A stretch of 17,620 bases of DNA from Candidatus Nitrosopumilus sp. GTDB taxonomy: Archaea; Thermoproteota; Nitrososphaeria; Nitrososphaerales; Nitrosopumilaceae. Both the position numbers and the translations under genes were made by a program. A model generated the notes under the pieces. That model made no database searches. It saw only the letters and a list, made by a program, of their open reading frames with translations, and was not told the DNA's origin. This document shows positions 14,754 to 17,620 of this stretch, piece after piece (position 1 is the first letter of the stretch; each line of letters opens with the position of its first letter). The stretch spans positions 1-17,620 of the forward strand of contig JADHUF010000018.1 of the NCBI GenBank assembly GCA_016784625.1. The letters run 5' to 3'.

Positions 14754-14760
14754 CTTATAT
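14754..14760 (+). promoter_or_regulatory. TATA-like box for the 32-residue zinc-finger gene
   Basis: CTTATAT is centred about 29 bp before the ATG at 14786. It overlaps an in-frame upstream ATG at 14759, which therefore would not be transcribed. The box supports the shorter product. Confidence 0.45.
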
Positions 14761-14785
14761 GTCAGAATTGACATATTGTATCACT

Positions 14786-14884
14786 ATGAGAAGTATTAGA
14801 GAATGCAAACATTGTGGTAGAGAATTTTACAGTATGAAAGATGAGTTTTGTTCTTTTGATTGTGTTAGTGAAGTCTCATCATAA
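14786..14884 (+). CDS. 32-residue zinc-finger microprotein
   Basis: A very small open frame starting at ATG 14786 and ending at TAA 14884. The product contains C7-K-H-C10-G and, after 11 residues, C22-S-F-D-C26, in the order CxxCG ... FCSxDC. That arrangement is typical of small treble-clef or FCS-like zinc fingers, where CxxCG forms the knuckle and FCSxxC begins the helix. Four cysteines in 32 codons with this spacing are unlikely by chance. An in-frame ATG at 14759 would add nine residues including another Cys, but the TATA-like box lies over it. The gene is divergent from thiC and converges on the micro-operon, ten bases from its last stop. No function is known. Binding to nucleic acid or a protein partner is a guess. 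Confidence 0.6.
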   Translation: MRSIRECKHCGREFYSMKDEFCSFDCVSEVSS

Positions 14885-14893
14885 TATTTCAAA

Positions 14894-14998
14894 TTAATTC
14901 AAATTCAATTCTTGTTCTAATGCAAGTTTTTCAGAGTTGATCATAGAAATTCTGTTCATAATGGGCGCAATAATACGCTCAGAATCAGAAGAATTCAT
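14894..14998 (-). CDS. 34-residue peptide, last gene of the micro-operon
   Basis: I do not recognise it. The ATG at 14998 overlaps the TGA of the preceding gene as ATGA, the usual arrangement for coupled translation, and the frame ends at TAA 14894-14896. The product starts MNSSDSERIIAPIM and ends in a charged helix, NSEKLALEQELNLN. It has no Cys, signal peptide or membrane segment. It could be a genuine microprotein, or the C-terminal part of a formerly single protein together with the upstream 38-residue frame, since both are helical and directly abut. The sequence TTTTATGA at the junction is not a canonical slippery site. Confidence 0.4.
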   Translation of the reverse strand: MNSSDSERIIAPIMNRISMINSEKLALEQELNLN

Positions 14999-15111
14999 AA
15001 AATTTGTTTAATCTCACCAATTCTTTGTGTCAATTCAATTTTAGATAGAATCAATGAGATGTAATTTCGGAGTTTTTGATTTTCAGATTTTAGAGATTCT
15101 ATGTCAGACAT
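14995..15111 (-). CDS. 38-residue helical (coiled-coil) peptide
   Basis: The frame starts at ATG 15111, four bases after the zinc-ribbon stop, and ends at TGA 14995-14997. The product (MSDIESLKSENQKLRNYISL...) has Leu/Ile at heptad-like positions throughout and should form an amphipathic helix or short coiled coil. The open frame continues upstream to 15216, but that part overlaps the zinc ribbon out of frame, so the ATG at 15111 is chosen. It lies between two other tiny genes on the same strand with minimal spacing, which argues for real translation. The family is unknown; an oligomerisation or partner-binding role would suit the helix but is inference. Confidence 0.5.
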   Translation of the reverse strand: MSDIESLKSENQKLRNYISLILSKIELTQRIGEIKQIL

Positions 15112-15115
15112 GATA

Positions 15116-15307
15116 TCATCTTGGAGGGCTCCAACTCTCTTCAACACTATTATCAGTATTTTCAGAAACAAGGTATTGTTTTCCACATTTGAAGCATTGC
15201 CATAAGAATTTTCCATCTCTTTTTGTTTGATATTGCATAGGCAACAAGCAAGTTGTACATTTTAATTCTTCAGGTGGGGAATCATCTACCATAGGAATTT
15301 TATCCAC
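15116..15307 (-). CDS. Small zinc-ribbon protein, first gene of the micro-operon
   Basis: A 63-residue protein with one zinc ribbon: LKCTTCLLPM (first CxxC) and, after a basic turn (QTKRDGKFLW), QCFKCGKQY (second CxxC). This resembles the ribbons of small archaeal transcription or translation factors, but no family is recognised. An acidic Pro-rich N-terminal segment (MVDDSPPEEL) and a polar tail flank the ribbon. The start is uncertain. GTG at 15307 is 26 bp from the TATA-like box at 15329-15337 and fits a leaderless mRNA. ATG at 15292 and TTG at 15319 are alternatives. Two further tiny genes follow on the same strand with 4 bp and an ATGA overlap, making a micro-operon. It is divergent from thiD-thiN. 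Confidence 0.65.
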   Translation of the reverse strand: MDKIPMVDDSPPEELKCTTCLLPMQYQTKRDGKFLWQCFKCGKQYLVSENTDNSVEESWSPPR

Positions 15308-15328
15308 GACATAAAGCAAGTCATCGAA

Positions 15329-15337
15329 GTATAAAAT
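15329..15337 (-). promoter_or_regulatory. TATA box for the micro-operon
   Basis: The minus strand reads ATTTTATAC, centred about 26 bp before the GTG at 15307. It is one of the better TATA matches in the window and shows that the small genes are likely transcribed from their own promoter. Confidence 0.5.
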
Positions 15338-15420
15338 AGATGTTAAAAATTCAATTACAGATATGAAAAGATTTTAGGTTTAAAGGAAAAATAGATTAGT
15401 ACTGAAAATAAGAAAACACT

Positions 15421-16716
15421 ATGAATTTACTTTCAATTGGAGGTTCTGATCCTTCATCAGGGGCAGGAATTCAAAGTGATATCAAAACTTTTTCGTCATT
15501 TAATGTACATTGTCTAACTGTAGTGACTGCAATTACTGGACAAAATACTTCAAGTTTTGGAATGGTTGAACCAATATCAGAAAAAATTCTAAAAAATCAA
15601 TTAAAGTTAGTAATGTCTGATTTTAAAATTGAGGGAATAAAAATTGGAATGGTATACAATTCTCAAGTCATCAAAATATTATATCATCAATTAAAGAAAT
15701 TAAAAATTCCAATAATTATTGATCCAGTATTCAAATCAACTACAGGTGGAACATTGATTAAGCATTCAGCTATCAAAGATTTTCAAAAATTTATGATTCC
15801 ACTTGCAACAGTAATTACACCAAACAAATTTGAGGCTGAAATTATTTCAAAAACTAAGATTAATTCAAAAAATACACCAGAAAAAGTTGCAAGAATAATT
15901 CAAAAAATGGGTTCAAAAAATGTTGTAATTACAGGAATTGAGACAAAAAATAATCAAGTATGTGATTTTGTATTAGAGAAAAACAAAAAATATTTAGTTT
16001 CAGGTAGTAAAATTTCAAAGATTAATCACGGCAGTGGATGTAATTATTCTGCAGCCATACTTTTGGCACTTGCAAAAAATAAAAGTATGAAAGAATCTAT
16101 GAGATTTGCCAAAGAATTTACCTATAATTCAATAAAAAATGCAAAAAAGATAGGAAAAGGAATTGCAATCACAGACATTCATGAAGACAGCATAAATTCA
16201 GAGTTATCAGATGCAATTAACAAATTTGTAGGAATTAAAAATATCTACAAAAATATTCCAGAATGTCAAACAAATTTTGTATACAGCAAACAAAAACCAA
16301 AATCTACAAAAGACATACTAGGAATTTCTGGAAGAATTGTCAAAGCGGGGAAACATCTAGTGATTGTAGGGGATTTAACATATGGCGGTTCAAAACATGT
16401 TGCAACAGCATTGCTGACAATGAATAAAAAATTTCCAGAGATTTGTTCTGCATTAAATCTAAAATATCAAGATATAACTATATCAAAAATAAAAAAATCA
16501 AAACTATTAGTTTCTAGTTACGATAGAAGTAAAGAACCAGAAAATGTAAAATTAAAAAAATCTACTATAGAATGGGGAATAAAAACTGCAATTAAAAATT
16601 CAAAAAAAGCATCAGATGTTATTTTTCATAAAGGAAGTTTTGGAAAAGAGCCAATGATTATAGTTTTTGGAAAAACACCAAATGATGTTATGAAAAAAAT
16701 TTTAAAAATCATTTGA
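15421..16716 (+). CDS. thiD: ThiD-ThiN fusion: HMP(-P) kinase and thiamine-phosphate synthase
   Basis: The protein has 431 residues and two domains. Residues 1-265 are ThiD, a ribokinase-fold kinase that phosphorylates HMP and HMP-phosphate: GGSDPSSGAGIQSDIK (7-22), TAITGQN (36-42), DPVFKSTTGG (101-110), TPNKFEAE (133-140) and the anion hole GSGC (204-207). Residues 270-431 are ThiN, the archaeal thiamine-phosphate synthase that replaces ThiE: IPECQTNFVYS (279-289), GRIVKAG (304-310), YGGSKHVA (321-328), SYDRSKEP (366-373) and DVIFHKGSFGKEPMIIVFG (399-417). It would take the ThiC product, add a second phosphate and condense it with thiazole phosphate. The start is ATG 15421; a weak AT-rich box near 15387-15397 may be its promoter. 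The fusion is known in archaea. It is separated from thiC by four micro-genes. Confidence 0.93.
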   Translation: MNLLSIGGSDPSSGAGIQSDIKTFSSFNVHCLTVVTAITGQNTSSFGMVEPISEKILKNQLKLVMSDFKIEGIKIGMVYNSQVIKILYHQLKKLKIPIIIDPVFKSTTGGTLIKHSAIKDFQKFMIPLATVITPNKFEAEIISKTKINSKNTPEKVARIIQKMGSKNVVITGIETKNNQVCDFVLEKNKKYLVSGSKISKINHGSGCNYSAAILLALAKNKSMKESMRFAKEFTYNSIKNAKKIGKGIAITDIHEDSINSELSDAINKFVGIKNIYKNIPECQTNFVYSKQKPKSTKDILGISGRIVKAGKHLVIVGDLTYGGSKHVATALLTMNKKFPEICSALNLKYQDITISKIKKSKLLVSSYDRSKEPENVKLKKSTIEWGIKTAIKNSKKASDVIFHKGSFGKEPMIIVFGKTPNDVMKKILKII

Positions 16717-16744
16717 TATAGTTTAGTTGAAATCTATCCTTGAA

Positions 16745-16752
16745 CATAAATA
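16745..16752 (+). promoter_or_regulatory. TATA box for the nucleotidyltransferase gene
   Basis: CATAAATA is centred 26 bp before the GTG at 16774. It supports the GTG start and a leaderless mRNA, separate from thiD-thiN, which ends 57 bp earlier. Confidence 0.5.
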
Positions 16753-16773
16753 CTCATACCCCAAATATGATTT

Positions 16774-17475
16774 GTGAAAGCTGTCATTCTTGCTGGAGGG
16801 TTAGGTACAAGACTACAACCATACACAACATTTCTCCCCAAACCTATGTTGCCATTAGGTGAAAAACCACTCTTAGAGCATTTGATAGAATGGACAAGAA
16901 AAAATGGCGTTAAATCAATTGTTTTGTGTGTAAGTTATCTTAGAAAAACTATTGAAGAGTATTTTGAAGATGGTAAAAGATTTGGAGTTAACATAGAATA
17001 TGCAGTTTCAAATAAAACATTAGCAACTGCAGGTCAACTCAAAACTGCAGAAAATTTCATCGACGATACATTTGTTTGTTTATACGGAGATTCAATTTTT
17101 AATTTTAGTCTTAGAAATATGATAAAACAACACAAGAAGAAAAAAGCATTTGTTACAATGGGGTTAGACAAATACAAAACTAACTTACCTTATGGAGTTA
17201 TTGAAACTTCTAAAACTGGTAAAGTCACAAGTTGGAATGAAAAGCCAGAGATCACAGCTAATGTAAACATGGGTTGTTACGTAATGGAGCCTAAAGTTTT
17301 GGATCTTATTCCAAAAAACAAGCCATATGGAATGGATGATGTTATAAAAAAAGCCATGAATAGAAAAAAAATAATCAGTAGTTTCATTACAAAGAATGGA
17401 TTTACAGATATTGGCAATAAGGCATCTTACAAAAAAGCATACCAAGAACATATTAAAAAACTAGGAAAGATCTGA
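16774..17475 (+). CDS. Sugar-1-phosphate nucleotidyltransferase
   Basis: It transfers a nucleotide to a sugar-1-phosphate to make an activated sugar. The 233-residue protein has a complete NTP_transferase core: the nucleotide loop AGGLGTRLQPYT (7-18) with K23 in FLPKPMLPLGEKP, LATAGQLK (83-90), the metal aspartate D106 in YGDSIFNF, the sugar-contacting WNEKP, NMGCYV, and a late Asp in FTDIGN that usually holds the second metal ligand. There is no C-terminal left-handed helix domain, so it is the short form. Sequence alone does not tell UDP-, GDP- or dTDP-sugar. The next gene resembles glucosamine-phosphate acetyltransferase, so UDP-N-acetylhexosamine synthesis for glycosylation or surface sugars is plausible. 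The start is GTG, placed by the TATA box 26 bp upstream. Confidence 0.9.
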   Translation: MKAVILAGGLGTRLQPYTTFLPKPMLPLGEKPLLEHLIEWTRKNGVKSIVLCVSYLRKTIEEYFEDGKRFGVNIEYAVSNKTLATAGQLKTAENFIDDTFVCLYGDSIFNFSLRNMIKQHKKKKAFVTMGLDKYKTNLPYGVIETSKTGKVTSWNEKPEITANVNMGCYVMEPKVLDLIPKNKPYGMDDVIKKAMNRKKIISSFITKNGFTDIGNKASYKKAYQEHIKKLGKI

Positions 17476-17483
17476 AAATAGAA

Positions 17484-17620
17484 ATGAGTGAGCCAATCAT
17501 CAGAGAATTGAAAAAAGAAGACCTCTTGAATGGATTTCTAACAACACTTGATTCATTAAGACAAACAAGCGATATTGACAAAAACGATGCTGAAAAGATT
17601 TTTGAAAAAATTGATTCAAA
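17484..17620 (+). CDS. GNAT acetyltransferase, GNA1-like, 3' end outside window
   Basis: Only the first 45 codons are present, from ATG 17484, eight bases after the nucleotidyltransferase stop, so the two genes are likely co-transcribed. The segment IRELKKEDLLNGFLTTLDSLR, followed by DAEKIFEKI, matches the start of GNA1-type glucosamine-6-phosphate N-acetyltransferases, where a short strand (xRxLxxxDL) leads into a helix and then a spaced ...IF..I segment. The acetyl-CoA loop would lie beyond the edge, so activity cannot be judged. Together with the neighbouring nucleotidyltransferase, it suggests acetylated amino-sugar nucleotide synthesis. Another GNAT substrate remains possible. Confidence 0.65.
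   Translation, partial: MSEPIIRELKKEDLLNGFLTTLDSLRQTSDIDKNDAEKIFEKIDS

Overview
The window looks like a piece of chromosome from an ammonia-oxidising archaeon of the Nitrososphaerota (Thaumarchaeota), most likely Nitrosopumilus-like. This is inferred from several things seen together. Base composition is AT-rich, with AGA favoured for Arg. The shikimate enzymes are archaeal types: ADH synthase, dehydroquinate synthase II and a GHMP-family shikimate kinase. There is a ThiD-ThiN fusion and menaquinone genes of the futalosine type. Many genes have a TATA-like box about 26 bp before the start codon, which implies leaderless mRNAs. No mobile element, CRISPR array, rRNA or tRNA was seen.

Layout. 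1-968: a Lys/Pro/Ala/Glu-repeat protein running off the left edge (minus), then a divergent small Cys/His protein (plus), which converges on a DnaJ-like zinc-finger protein (minus). 1075-3630: a UbiD-family decarboxylase (plus) and the radical-SAM enzyme MqnC (minus), converging with a 6-bp overlap; both fit menaquinone synthesis by the futalosine route. 3788-9282: six shikimate-pathway genes (ADH synthase, DHQ synthase II, aroD, aroE, aroK, aroA), tightly packed and in the order of the reactions. 9283-9611: the only long gap, holding a GC-rich, foldable island that may be an undescribed small RNA. 9612-13345: aroC, a chorismate mutase-aminotransferase fusion, tyrA and a Nudix hydrolase in one tight operon. 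13328-14650: thiC on the minus strand, overlapping the Nudix gene tail to tail. 14786-15307: a cluster of very small genes: a 32-residue zinc finger (plus) and a three-gene minus-strand micro-operon (zinc ribbon, 38-residue helix, 34-residue peptide). 15421-16716: thiD-thiN. 16774-17620: a sugar-1-phosphate nucleotidyltransferase and the start of a GNA1-like acetyltransferase.

How the genes work together. The block from 3788 to 12935 encodes every step from the ADH synthase reaction to chorismate, then chorismate to prephenate, transamination, and oxidative decarboxylation towards tyrosine. No prephenate dehydratase is present, so the phenylalanine branch must be encoded elsewhere. Chorismate also feeds the futalosine menaquinone route represented by mqnC and the UbiD-like gene. 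ThiC makes HMP-phosphate, and ThiD-ThiN phosphorylates it and couples it to the thiazole, so the two thi transcription units flank the micro-gene cluster. The last two genes suggest UDP-N-acetylglucosamine-type nucleotide sugar synthesis.

The parts least explained by known families are the structured island at 9293-9413, the micro-operon at 14894-15307, and the 45-bp coding repeat at the left edge.
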